Shown here piece by piece: positions 1 to 7,146 of a DNA stretch of 42,519 nucleotides (position 1 is the stretch's first letter; the number at the start of each line of letters is the position of its first letter). A program made the translations under genes and the position numbers. The notes beneath the pieces are model-generated. The model was given only the letters and a program-made list of their open reading frames with translations, ran no database searches and had not been told where the DNA came from. The stretch is from Myxococcaceae bacterium (GTDB taxonomy: Bacteria; Myxococcota; Myxococcia; Myxococcales; Myxococcaceae). The DNA lies in the NCBI GenBank assembly GCA_016926755.1, contig JAFGNZ010000186.1, positions 1 through 42,519 of the forward strand, written 5' to 3'.

Positions 1-902
1 CCGTTGAGCAGGTCCGCGTCGAAGCCGTTGCGGTTGAGCACCGCCGTCACCAGCGCCGTGTCATCCCGCGTGTTGCAGAAGATGATGGCGTTGGGCGGCT
101 CCTCCTTCTCCAGCACGTAGATGAGGTTGCGCGGCTTGGGGAAGGCGTCCGACACGTCGTAGCGGATGTGGTGGATGTGCTCCACCGTGAAGACGTCCCC
201 GGACAGCAGCAGCGTCTCCGCGTTGGTGGTGTAGCGCGCGATGAGGTTCTGGATGTCCGTGGGCACCGTGGCGCTGAACAGCAGCACCTGCCGGTTCTTC
301 GGGAGCCTGTCGAGGATGCGCGTCACCTCCTCGTAGAAGCCCTGGTTGAGCATCTCGTCGGCCTCGTCCAGCACCGCGTGATCGCACCCCTCCAGCTTCA
401 GGTTGCCCCGGCTGATGTGATCGAACACGCGCCCCGGCGTGCCGACGATGATGGGCGTGCCCTCCTCCAGCGCGTCCTCTTGCTGCTTCATGGAGGCGCC
501 GCCGTAGATGGCCGCCACCTTCACGCCCTTGTGCTTGCCCAGCTCCCGCAGCTCTTCGGCCACCTGCAGGGCCAGCTCGCGCGTGGGGCAGAGGATGAGG
601 GCGCGCACCCGGCGCTCATCCGCGGGGATCTTCTCCAGCAGCGGCAGGCCGAAGGCCGCCGTCTTGCCCGTGCCCGTCTTGCTGCGGACGATCAGATCCC
701 GGCCCTCCATGGCCGGCTGGAAGGCCTTGGCCTGGACGGGGGTGGGGTGGGTATAGCCGCGCTCGGTGATGGCCCGTCGGATCGGCTCGGAGAGGTTCAT
801 GTCCTCGAAGCGGATGTCCGCGACGTACTCGGCGGGGCGGCTGGGCGCTTCGGTCTCGGGAATGTCCGAAGGAGGGGTCGGGTCTTGGGGTATGTCGCTC
901 AT
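1..902 (-). CDS. DEAD-box RNA helicase (C-terminus outside window)
   Basis: ATP-dependent RNA helicase of the DEAD-box family, expected to remodel RNA duplexes in the cytoplasm (ribosome assembly, mRNA decay or cold response). Reading leftwards from ATG at 902 the frame is open to the window edge, about 300 codons. It shows, in order, a Q motif (PTPVQ), motif I (SKTGTGKT), Ia (PTRELA), Ib (TPGR), II (DEAD within VLDEADEM), III (SAT) and the start of the second RecA-like domain with a motif IV-like IIFCNTRDD. The N-terminus has about 30 Pro/Glu-rich residues before the Q motif. The missing part should hold motifs V-VI and any C-terminal RNA-binding tail, so the subfamily (DeaD, RhlE, RhlB or CshA) cannot be settled. 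The gene is divergent from the sigma factor at 971, and a hairpin at 906-924 sits just upstream of its start. Confidence 0.95.
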   Translation of the reverse strand, partial: MSDIPQDPTPPSDIPETEAPSRPAEYVADIRFEDMNLSEPIRRAITERGYTHPTPVQAKAFQPAMEGRDLIVRSKTGTGKTAAFGLPLLEKIPADERRVRALILCPTRELALQVAEELRELGKHKGVKVAAIYGGASMKQQEDALEEGTPIIVGTPGRVFDHISRGNLKLEGCDHAVLDEADEMLNQGFYEEVTRILDRLPKNRQVLLFSATVPTDIQNLIARYTTNAETLLLSGDVFTVEHIHHIRYDVSDAFPKPRNLIYVLEKEEPPNAIIFCNTRDDTALVTAVLNRNGFDADLLN

Positions 903-905
903 CAG

Positions 906-924
906 GCAGGGGCATAACCCCTGC
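906..924 (-). promoter_or_regulatory. Perfect 7-bp inverted repeat in the helicase 5' leader
   Basis: GCAGGGG (906-912), loop CATAA, CCCCTGC (918-924). On the minus strand it ends 3 nt before the helicase ATG. It contains the only purine-rich stretch that could act as a ribosome-binding site (AGGGG). If transcribed it would form a hairpin hiding that site. It could instead be an operator. The function is inferred. Confidence 0.45.
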
Positions 925-970
925 ATTACGCTCTGGCAACAATAGCCTTTCTTTGCTGTATGGAGTCCCC

Positions 971-2056
971 ATGGCGAATGGGAGGAAGAGAACCAAGAGC
1001 CCGGCCTCCCGGCCCCGCGCGAAGCGGCCGGCCGCCCCGGCCCCCGAGGCCGAGGAGGCCGAGGCGGAGCAGGAGGCCGAGGCGGCCGTGGAGCCAGAGG
1101 CCCTGGAGCCCGAGCCGGAGGCGCTCGCCGAGATCGAGGACGCCGAGGGGCCTGTCGCTCCGACGACAGCCCTGGCCCCGGCGGGCGAGGCGGGGCTCAT
1201 CCGCAGGGACCCCCTCCAGGCGTACATGGCGGAGGTGACGCGCCACCCGCTGCTGTCGCGGGAGGAGGAGTACGCGCTGGCCAAGCAGTACCAGCAGACG
1301 GGGGATGTCCAGGCGGCCTACCGGCTCGTCGCCTCCAACCTGCGGCTGGTGGTGAAGCTGGCCCACGAGTACCACCGCAACCCGCTCTCCCTGTTGGACC
1401 TGGTCCAGGAGGGCAACATCGGGTTGATGCAGGCGGTGAAGAAGTACGATCCGGAGCGCGGGGTGAAGCTCAGCTCCTACGCCGCCTGGTGGATCCGCGC
1501 GTACATCCTCCGCTACATCATGGACAACTGGAAGATGGTGAAGCTGGGCACCACCGAGGCCCAGCGCAAGCTCTTCTTCAAGCTGCGCCAGGAGCAGGAC
1601 AGGCTGATCGCCCAGGGCTTCGAGCCCAGCCCCAAGCTGCTGGCCGAGCGGCTCAACGTCACCGAGCAGGACGTGGTGGAGATGGACCAGCGGCTGGGGC
1701 ACGACGAGCTGTCCATCGACGCGCCGCTGGGGGACGACACGAAGAGCACGCGCGCGGAGCGCTACCTGCCCTCCATGGCCGCGGGCGCCGAGGAGCGCCT
1801 GGGCAACGAGCAGCTCAAGGAGCTGTTCCGGGAGAACCTGGCCGAGTTCGCCAAAACACTCGAGGGCAAGGAGCGCTTCATCTTCGAGAACCGGCTGATC
1901 GCCGACGAGCCGCTCACGCTCCAGGACATCGGCGACAAGTACGGGGTGAGCCGCGAGCGGGCCCGGCAGATCGAGGCCGCCCTCATCAACCGCATGCGCG
2001 AGTTCATGCGCGAGCGCATTCCAGACTTCGACCTGGTGGCCGTGCCCAAGGGGTGA
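971..2056 (+). CDS. RNA polymerase sigma factor, RpoH (sigma-32) family
   Basis: Sigma-70-class factor of the heat-shock/RpoH group, directing RNA polymerase to alternative promoters. From ATG 971 it is 361 aa. The first ~65 residues are a low-complexity Ala/Glu/Pro/Lys-rich extension. Region 1.2 (DPLQAYMAEV) and region 2 follow (LVQEGNIGLMQAVKKYDP, then SSYAAWWIRAYI). The RpoH-box-like segment TTEAQRKLFFKLRQ marks the family. Region 4 ends with a helix-turn-helix (LTLQDIGDKYGVSRERARQIE). A TTG at 953 is in frame, but ATG 971 is preferred because GGAG lies 5 nt upstream. Myxobacteria carry several RpoH-like factors (SigB and SigC of Myxococcus belong here, acting in development). Which paralogue this is cannot be decided. 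It is divergent from the helicase; a shared stress theme is plausible but unproven. Confidence 0.93.
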   Translation: MANGRKRTKSPASRPRAKRPAAPAPEAEEAEAEQEAEAAVEPEALEPEPEALAEIEDAEGPVAPTTALAPAGEAGLIRRDPLQAYMAEVTRHPLLSREEEYALAKQYQQTGDVQAAYRLVASNLRLVVKLAHEYHRNPLSLLDLVQEGNIGLMQAVKKYDPERGVKLSSYAAWWIRAYILRYIMDNWKMVKLGTTEAQRKLFFKLRQEQDRLIAQGFEPSPKLLAERLNVTEQDVVEMDQRLGHDELSIDAPLGDDTKSTRAERYLPSMAAGAEERLGNEQLKELFRENLAEFAKTLEGKERFIFENRLIADEPLTLQDIGDKYGVSRERARQIEAALINRMREFMRERIPDFDLVAVPKG

Positions 2057-2070
2057 GCCGCGGAAGTGGG

Positions 2071-2096
2071 CGCCCGGCGCCTCAGCGCCAGGGGCG
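2071..2096. terminator. Bidirectional hairpin between convergent genes
   Basis: CGCCC-GGCGC (2071-2080), loop CTCA, GCGCC (2085-2089), a 2-nt bulge, GGGCG (2092-2096). The stem lies just after the sigma-factor stop. The loop itself is the stop codon region of the convergent ketoacyl synthase gene, so it can end transcription from both sides. There is no U-tract. Confidence 0.45.
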
Positions 2097-3644
2097 GGAG
2101 ATGACGCAGGCGTTGATGCCGCCCACGCCCATGGAGAGCTTGCCCGCCACGCCCGGCGGCGTCGGCGTCTCCTGATCGTAGACGAAGCGGCCGTGCACCT
2201 TGCCGATCTCCCGGTTCAGCTCCGCGCTCTGGAGCGGGGTGGGGTAGATGCGGCCGCGGGCATAGCCCAGGTACTGCGCCGTCAGCTCCCAGCCTCCGCC
2301 GGCGGACATGCCGTGGCCGAAGGTGCCCTTGCGAGCCGTCACCAGCACCGACTCGGGCAGCAGCCCGCGCAGCGTCTCCACCTCCAGGAAGTCCCCGGGG
2401 GTGGCCGTGGCGTGCAGATCCCAGCTCCCCACCTCGGAGGGCGCGCAGTGGGCGGCGGTGAGCGCCGCGTGGATGGCCGCCGTGGGGCCCTCCTTGGAGG
2501 GCGTGATGATGTGATCGGCGTCCGCGGTGACGCCCACGGCCAGCGGCTCCATGCCCAGCGGCTTGAAGCCCTTGGCGGTGAAGTGCTCCAGATCCCCGAG
2601 GATCCACAGCACCGAGCCGCCCGCCACGTGCGTGCCGCGCAGGGCGGTGAGCGGCTTGGAGACGTTGCCGTCCGCGGCGATGACGCGGGCGTTGTAGAAG
2701 CCGCCCACCACGAGCGGGTGGGGCGGCGGATCCGTCATCCCCATCACCACGGCCTTCGCGTCACCGCGCTGGATGGCGTCCATGGCCAGCCTCAGCCCGT
2801 AGCCGAAGGAGGAGCACGCGGCCACCGGCGCGAACGTCATGCCGGTGAGCTTGCCCATCATGGAGATCTGCGAGGCCGGGGAGTTGTGGATGTTCCACAG
2901 CACGTTGGAGGAGACGGAGTTCCACGGCGGCTCGGGCGCACCCCACTTCTTCTGCAGCCTGGCGTTGCGGGTGCGCTTCTCCTTGATGACGGCCAGCTTG
3001 GCGGACTCCACGTCGCCCTCGCCCACGCCCAGCGCCTCGATTTCGCGCAGCTCGCGCAGGTACTCGCGCAGCTCCAGGGACTGCGCGGCCCAGTAGCGCC
3101 ACCAGGCCTCCTCGGCCTCGTCCCGCTCCAGCTCCTCCACCGTCTCAGGCGCGGACGGCAGGCCGGGCCGGGGCTCGAGCGTCTCCAGCCACTGGCGCAG
3201 CGCCGTGTTGCGCGAGGGCTCCGCCCAGAACCTGTCCCACCGCCGCTGGGCCCGGTGCAGATCCAGCGTGATGTTGTGGACGGTGGGCAGGTCTCCCAGG
3301 CCGGTGCCCACGTAGACGTGGGTGCGGATGCCCTGGGCCTGCAGCTCCTGCTCCAGCCCCGGGTTCTGTCGCAGCGCCTGGATGAAGGCGGCGATGGCGT
3401 ACTGGGTGGGCTTGCCCATCTTCTTGTCGAGCTGGGCGAAGCGGCTGGACGGGAAGCGCGCGTCCACCCACGGCTTGTACTCGGTGAAGTCGAACTCCGG
3501 CATCCCCACCAGGAAGTTGTCCGGGCCGAAGCCGTTGAAGGGGGAGAGCCAGCTCTCCGTGGACGCCAGGTTGCGCTCGAACGCGTCGATGTCCTTGGAC
3601 CGAGGGGCGACGACGCCCCACCCGAAGATTCCTACTCTGCGCAC
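2082..3644 (-). CDS. Beta-ketoacyl synthase-like condensing enzyme with an internal insertion
   Basis: Thiolase-fold condensing enzyme of the KAS/KAS-II type, which would join an acyl thioester to malonyl-ACP. It is 520 aa against the usual ~410-420. The catalytic triad is intact: Cys277 in AACSSFGYG, His411 in DLHATATPGD and His444 in KGTFGHGMSAGG. The extra length is a charged, Trp- and Glu-rich, probably helical block at about residues 125-240, between the N-terminal VYVGTGLGD motif and the SPASQIS region before the active-site Cys. The start is GTG 3644, with GAGGA 8 nt upstream. No ACP, ketoreductase or acyltransferase gene is nearby. The gene lies 30 nt downstream of the 3675-5219 gene and probably shares its transcript. 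The condensing-enzyme assignment is firm; substrate and pathway are unknown. Confidence 0.85.
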   Translation of the reverse strand: MRRVGIFGWGVVAPRSKDIDAFERNLASTESWLSPFNGFGPDNFLVGMPEFDFTEYKPWVDARFPSSRFAQLDKKMGKPTQYAIAAFIQALRQNPGLEQELQAQGIRTHVYVGTGLGDLPTVHNITLDLHRAQRRWDRFWAEPSRNTALRQWLETLEPRPGLPSAPETVEELERDEAEEAWWRYWAAQSLELREYLRELREIEALGVGEGDVESAKLAVIKEKRTRNARLQKKWGAPEPPWNSVSSNVLWNIHNSPASQISMMGKLTGMTFAPVAACSSFGYGLRLAMDAIQRGDAKAVVMGMTDPPPHPLVVGGFYNARVIAADGNVSKPLTALRGTHVAGGSVLWILGDLEHFTAKGFKPLGMEPLAVGVTADADHIITPSKEGPTAAIHAALTAAHCAPSEVGSWDLHATATPGDFLEVETLRGLLPESVLVTARKGTFGHGMSAGGGWELTAQYLGYARGRIYPTPLQSAELNREIGKVHGRFVYDQETPTPPGVAGKLSMGVGGINACVISRPWR

Positions 3645-3674
3645 GTGTCTGTTCCTCGTGGCCGCCGGCCGGGG

Positions 3675-5219
3675 CTACAGCGGCTGTATCTTCAGGTTGT
3701 CGAAGTGCACCTTCGTCTCCCACCCCGAGAACCCGAAGAACTGGTTGCGTGGTCCTTCGAGCGGGGATGGATCCCGGAGGGAGAGGAAGGGCTGCCCGTC
3801 GATGCTCCACTCAATGGTGGCACCGCGGCGGGTAATGGTGAAGTGGTAGCGCTTGCCGGGCTCCACGGCCTTGCCGTCTCGGATGGCCCGATCCGGGGTG
3901 TGCTCGTGCTGGCGGGCGATGGCCGACTGGGTGTTGCGCCAGCCGCCGAAGATGAAGACGTAGCCGCTGGCCGTGTACTGCATCCGCAGGTCGCCCGCAT
4001 AGAAGGAGCGGCCATCGCCCCACGCCTCCACCTTGATGTCGCCCGAGGGCTCGTCCGTCCAGGCGTCGAACTCGATGGTGGCGTTGGTGGGGATGGGGCG
4101 CTTGAGCCACACGGGCCGGTTGTGCGTCAGCCGCACCGTGAGCGCGCCGTTCTCCAGCTTCACGGCCGAGGGGTTGGTGACGTTCCAGTCCTCGCCGAGC
4201 GCCTCGCGATCGAAGCTGTCGGCGAAGGGCCCGGGCGGGGGCAGCGGGGGCGGGGGCGGCGTCACCACGATGGGCGCCGAGCCGTCCAGCGGCACGACGC
4301 TCAGGTTGTCGAAGTAGAGCTGCGACTCCATGCCGGAGAGGCCCAGCCGGTCATGGCCAGGGCCCATGAGCGGGAACGGATCGTTGAGCTCCAGGAAGGG
4401 CTGGCCGTCGATGCTCCAGCGCAGCAGGGTGCCGCGCCGCTCGATGCGCCAGCGGTAGGTGCGGCCGCCCTGCACCGGGAAGGTGTTGGACTCCACGCGG
4501 ACCTTGGTGTCCGGGAGGAAGACGCCGGTGTTGACCAGGTCCGCGGAGGGCAGCCCCAGGCGCTCGGCCGCGCGAGCCGCCTGCCGCTGGAGCACCGACA
4601 AGGGCGGGGCGTTCAGATCCTGGCGCGCGATGACCGACAGCGTGTTGTTCCACCCGCCATGCACCAGCACGTACCCGGAGCCCGGATCCGTGCCGTCGCC
4701 GAACAGCTCCACGCGGATATCGCCCTCGGGGTACTCCGAGCGCACGTCGAACTCGATGGCCACGTCCCGCGGGAGCGCCGCCTGGAGCCAGAGGGGGTTG
4801 TTCTTCACGCCGGGGGCCAGCAGCTGGCCGTTGACCACCCGCCAGTAGCCCCCGAGGGTGAAGAAGTCCCGTTCCACCACGGCCGGATCCGAGAAGTCCT
4901 GCACGTAGGGCACCTTCGCGGTGGCGGGGACGGCCTCTCGGAAGAGCACGTAGTGGAGCAGGGGGAGCTGCGCCGCGACGAGCACGACGGCGAGCACGGC
5001 CCAGCCTCGCGGGGACAGCCCCGCGGGCTTCACCCAGGGAGTCACCTGGGGCGTGGCCTGAGCGGCCTGCGTCGCGGGAGCAGGGGCAGGGGCGGCAACC
5101 TCCGTGCCCTTCGCCTGCGCCCCCTCCGCGGGTTGGAGCGGAGCGTTGGGGACGCTCTTCACCTGAGCGCGCTGCTGGCTCTTCGCCTTCGCCTTCTCCT
5201 TGCGCTTGGCCTGACCCAT
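3675..5219 (-). CDS. Membrane-anchored protein with two jelly-roll (DUF1080/LamG-like) domains
   Basis: 514 aa. A very basic N-terminus (MGQAKRKEKAKAK...) and an Ala/Pro linker lead to one transmembrane helix at about 72-93. Two homologous beta-rich domains follow, at about 103-305 and 325-514, separated by a proline-rich linker (VVTPPPPPLPPPGP). Each copy carries the same landmarks: a D(F)S/SFD start, an IEFD(V/A) strand, GDI(R/K)VE.(F/W)GDG, SGYV.(V/I).GGW.NT.S.IARQ, a WSIDGQPFL turn and a closing (Y/H)FDNL(S/K) strand. Such concanavalin-like folds often bind or cleave glycans, but I see no clear catalytic residues, so a binding role outside the inner membrane is the safer guess. It precedes the ketoacyl synthase gene by 30 nt. 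The start has no strong Shine-Dalgarno; a TAGAGT box lies ~33 nt upstream. Confidence 0.7.
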   Translation of the reverse strand: MGQAKRKEKAKAKSQQRAQVKSVPNAPLQPAEGAQAKGTEVAAPAPAPATQAAQATPQVTPWVKPAGLSPRGWAVLAVVLVAAQLPLLHYVLFREAVPATAKVPYVQDFSDPAVVERDFFTLGGYWRVVNGQLLAPGVKNNPLWLQAALPRDVAIEFDVRSEYPEGDIRVELFGDGTDPGSGYVLVHGGWNNTLSVIARQDLNAPPLSVLQRQAARAAERLGLPSADLVNTGVFLPDTKVRVESNTFPVQGGRTYRWRIERRGTLLRWSIDGQPFLELNDPFPLMGPGHDRLGLSGMESQLYFDNLSVVPLDGSAPIVVTPPPPPLPPPGPFADSFDREALGEDWNVTNPSAVKLENGALTVRLTHNRPVWLKRPIPTNATIEFDAWTDEPSGDIKVEAWGDGRSFYAGDLRMQYTASGYVFIFGGWRNTQSAIARQHEHTPDRAIRDGKAVEPGKRYHFTITRRGATIEWSIDGQPFLSLRDPSPLEGPRNQFFGFSGWETKVHFDNLKIQPL

Positions 5220-5320
5220 CGGTGTCGGTGGTCCCTGAGGGGGGAAAGGGCGCGGACTCTACGCGCCACCTCATGGGAGGTAAAGCGTGCCAACCAGCGG
5301 CTGGAGGCCTGGACTCCAGG

Positions 5321-6028
5321 CTACTTGACACCCCAGCGACGCTCGAGCGCCTTCTGCTCGGCCTTGCGCAGCTTCAGCCGCTCCTTCTCCGCCCGGATCT
5401 GGTCCGCCTCTTCGGGCGAGGGGCGGACGGCGATCTGGTAGACGCTGCCGGCCAGGGCGAACAGCCCCGCCGCGATGATGACGCCCCAGGGCTGGTTGGC
5501 CACCGCCGTCACCAGCCCGCCGAACTGGTGCAGGGCCGACAGGGCGCCGATGACCAGCACCCACGCCCCCACCGCCGAGGCCACGACGGCGCCTACCACC
5601 CGGTGGAGGATGGCGGAGATCAGCCCTGTAATGAGGAAGGTGGGGATGAAGCCCAGGAGGAACTCCGAGGGCCCGGCGATCCGCCCGGCGAGCAGCCCGA
5701 GGGGGATGCCCACGCCCAGGAAGACGATGGCTGGAGGGAGGAGGAAGCCCACCACCGCCAACAGTGCCGCCACCAGGGCGGGCAGGCGGGGATCCAGCTC
5801 CGTGATGCCCAGCTTGCTGGCGAGCACGGACGTCCAGGCCATGCCGATGAGGGCCCCGACCGGGCCAGCCACCAGTCGGAAGGCGCGCCCGCCACCGAAG
5901 AGCAGTAGCGCCAGTCCCGCCACACAGCACACGATGCCTGCCCACGTTGGCAGGACACGGTAGAGGGCCACCCAGCCTTGCGGGTCGACCTCCTGGTACT
6001 TCCTGAGCGCCTGGAGGAAAGCGTCCAC
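5321..6028 (-). CDS. Multi-spanning membrane protein with charged cytoplasmic tail
   Basis: 235 aa, no recognised enzyme signature. After ~28 residues come about six hydrophobic segments: WAGIVCCVAGLALLLFGGG, LVAGPVGALIGMAWTS, LVAALLAVVGFLLPPAIVFLGVGIPLGLLAG, FLLGFIPTFLITGLISA, VGAVVASAVGAWVLVIGAL and WGVIIAAGLFALAGSVYQIA. The Gly-rich helices with polar breaks recall DUF4203-like membrane proteins. The last ~35 residues form a basic, coiled-coil-prone tail (EEADQIRAEKERLKLRKAE). The start is GTG 6028 with AGGTGG close upstream, 9 nt after the stop of the small gene at 6038-6298, so the two form an operon. Function unknown. Confidence 0.75.
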   Translation of the reverse strand: MDAFLQALRKYQEVDPQGWVALYRVLPTWAGIVCCVAGLALLLFGGGRAFRLVAGPVGALIGMAWTSVLASKLGITELDPRLPALVAALLAVVGFLLPPAIVFLGVGIPLGLLAGRIAGPSEFLLGFIPTFLITGLISAILHRVVGAVVASAVGAWVLVIGALSALHQFGGLVTAVANQPWGVIIAAGLFALAGSVYQIAVRPSPEEADQIRAEKERLKLRKAEQKALERRWGVK

Positions 6029-6037
6029 GGCACCACC

Positions 6038-6298
6038 TTAATACCGAGAGAGCGCGAGCGCGATGAGGAGGAGGAGGAGGGCCAGCACCAGGGCGCCGAA
6101 GGCATAGACGGCGGGAGGCGTCTGGGTGCGCCGGAGCAGCTCCTCGGCCTGGGCCCGGTCCTCCGCGGAAGGGTTGGCCTCCAGGATGCGCCGGGCCTCA
6201 CGGCGCGCGCCCGCGACATCCCCTCGCTCCATTCGCTTCCAGGCCGCGGCCATTTCCGGGGAGGTCGGGTCCTGGGGCGTTTGTCCGCCTTTCGCCAT
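6038..6298 (-). CDS. Small tail-anchored protein with a TPR-like segment
   Basis: 86 aa. Residues ~16-60 look like one helical TPR-type hairpin (WKRMERGDVAGARREARRILEANP), followed by a linker (TQTPPA) and a single C-terminal transmembrane helix (FGALVLALLLLLIALAL) ending in SRY. This architecture suggests a tail-anchored adaptor facing the cytoplasm. The start is ATG 6298. No Shine-Dalgarno is visible, but a TAGAGT box lies 6 nt upstream, the mirror image of the arrangement at the divergent gene at 6355. It is the first gene of a unit with 5321-6028. No specific function can be assigned. Confidence 0.7.
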   Translation of the reverse strand: MAKGGQTPQDPTSPEMAAAWKRMERGDVAGARREARRILEANPSAEDRAQAEELLRRTQTPPAVYAFGALVLALLLLLIALALSRY

Positions 6299-6302
6299 GC
6301 GT

Positions 6303-6351
6303 GAACTCTATAGCGAGGAATGCAAGGGCGCGTCGACGGTATATAGAGTTC
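6303..6351. promoter_or_regulatory. Divergent leaderless promoter pair on a 10-bp inverted repeat
   Basis: GAACTCTATA (6303-6312) and TATAGAGTTC (6342-6351) are perfect inverted copies separated by 29 nt. Each arm carries a TANNNT-type -10 (TAGAGT) that ends 5 nt (plus strand) or 6 nt (minus strand) before the ATG of the gene it faces. Neither gene has a Shine-Dalgarno. Two facing promoters giving leaderless mRNAs is the natural reading. No -35 boxes were recognised. Confidence 0.6.
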
Positions 6352-6354
6352 GTC

Positions 6355-7113
6355 ATGAGTGTGCGGCGCCTCACCCGTCGAAACCTCCTGCTCGGCACGG
6401 CCGCGCTGGTGCCCCTCCTTTCACGGCGGGCCTCCGCCTTTGGCGAGAAGAGCCGCTTCATCCCCGCCGTCGTCAAGCACGGGGGCAACTGGGACAGCCG
6501 CCTCAATGGCCTGCGCCGCATCGCCTGGGAGCTGCAGCGCCGCACCTCCGTGGAGGTGCTGCCGGAGGCTCGCCCCTGCCTGCTCGGCAGCTCGGAGATC
6601 TTCGAGTACCCCTTCCTCTACTTCGGCGGGGACGGCAGCTTCCCGCCCCTGGCGGACACGGAGGTGGAGAACCTCCGGCGCTACCTCACCTACGGCGGCT
6701 TCATGCTGGCGGACGCCAACGACGGCAGCGACGGGAGCGGCTTCGACGCCAGCTTCCGCCGGGAGATGGCGCGCGTGCTGCCCCAGAGCCCCCTGAAGGC
6801 GGTGCCCTCCGCCCATGTCATCTTCAAGAGCTTCTTCCTGCTGGAGGCGGCCCCGGGCCGGCTCCTCCACAAGCCGCAGCTGGAGGCCTGCACGCTCGGC
6901 AAGCGGGCCGCGGTGATGTACTCGCAGAACGATCTGGCCGGCGCCTGGAGCCGTACCGAAGCCGGCGACTATGAATTCGACGTCTCCCCGGGCGGGGAGC
7001 CCCAGCGCGAGCTGGCCATCCGTGTGGGCATCAATCTGCTCATGTATGCGCTCTGCCTGGACTACAAGGACGACGCCGTCCACCTCGACATCATCCTCAA
7101 AAAGCGGCGCTGA
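6355..7113 (+). CDS. Tat-exported DUF4159 domain protein
   Basis: 252 aa from ATG 6355 (MSVRRLTRRNLLLGTAA). The N-terminus is a twin-arginine-type signal (TRRNLLLG, a hydrophobic stretch, then RRASA before the likely cleavage site). The rest matches the DUF4159 pattern: FPFLYF-type motif (YPFLYFGGDG), a segment opening the fold (LRRYLTYGGFMLADAND), a mid-region (SSAHVIFKSFF-like PSAHVIFKSFFLLE) and a C-terminal NLLMYALC...YKDD. DUF4159 proteins have a class-I-glutamine-amidotransferase-like fold without a known reaction. They commonly sit with MoxR-ATPase/VWA gene sets. Here the next gene, 33 nt downstream, encodes the VWA membrane partner. A longer frame from 6301 exists but would cross the promoter repeat, so the later start is preferred. 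Confidence 0.82.
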   Translation: MSVRRLTRRNLLLGTAALVPLLSRRASAFGEKSRFIPAVVKHGGNWDSRLNGLRRIAWELQRRTSVEVLPEARPCLLGSSEIFEYPFLYFGGDGSFPPLADTEVENLRRYLTYGGFMLADANDGSDGSGFDASFRREMARVLPQSPLKAVPSAHVIFKSFFLLEAAPGRLLHKPQLEACTLGKRAAVMYSQNDLAGAWSRTEAGDYEFDVSPGGEPQRELAIRVGINLLMYALCLDYKDDAVHLDIILKKRR

Positions 7114-7146
7114 CCGCGGGGACAGCCTCCTCGCCGAGCGCGATTG

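Noticed and set aside
928-955. Possible sigma-54 promoter (TGGCA...TTGC) before the sigma factor
   Set aside because: The GG and GC elements are ~18 nt apart rather than the required ~10.
2082-3644. Polyketide or fatty-acid gene cluster
   Set aside because: No ACP, ketoreductase, acyltransferase or enoylreductase is nearby; the condensing enzyme is alone.
2193-5441. A 1082-aa plus-strand reading frame
   Set aside because: It is antisense to the ketoacyl synthase and jelly-roll genes, which carry clear motifs; the open frame follows from GC-rich third positions.
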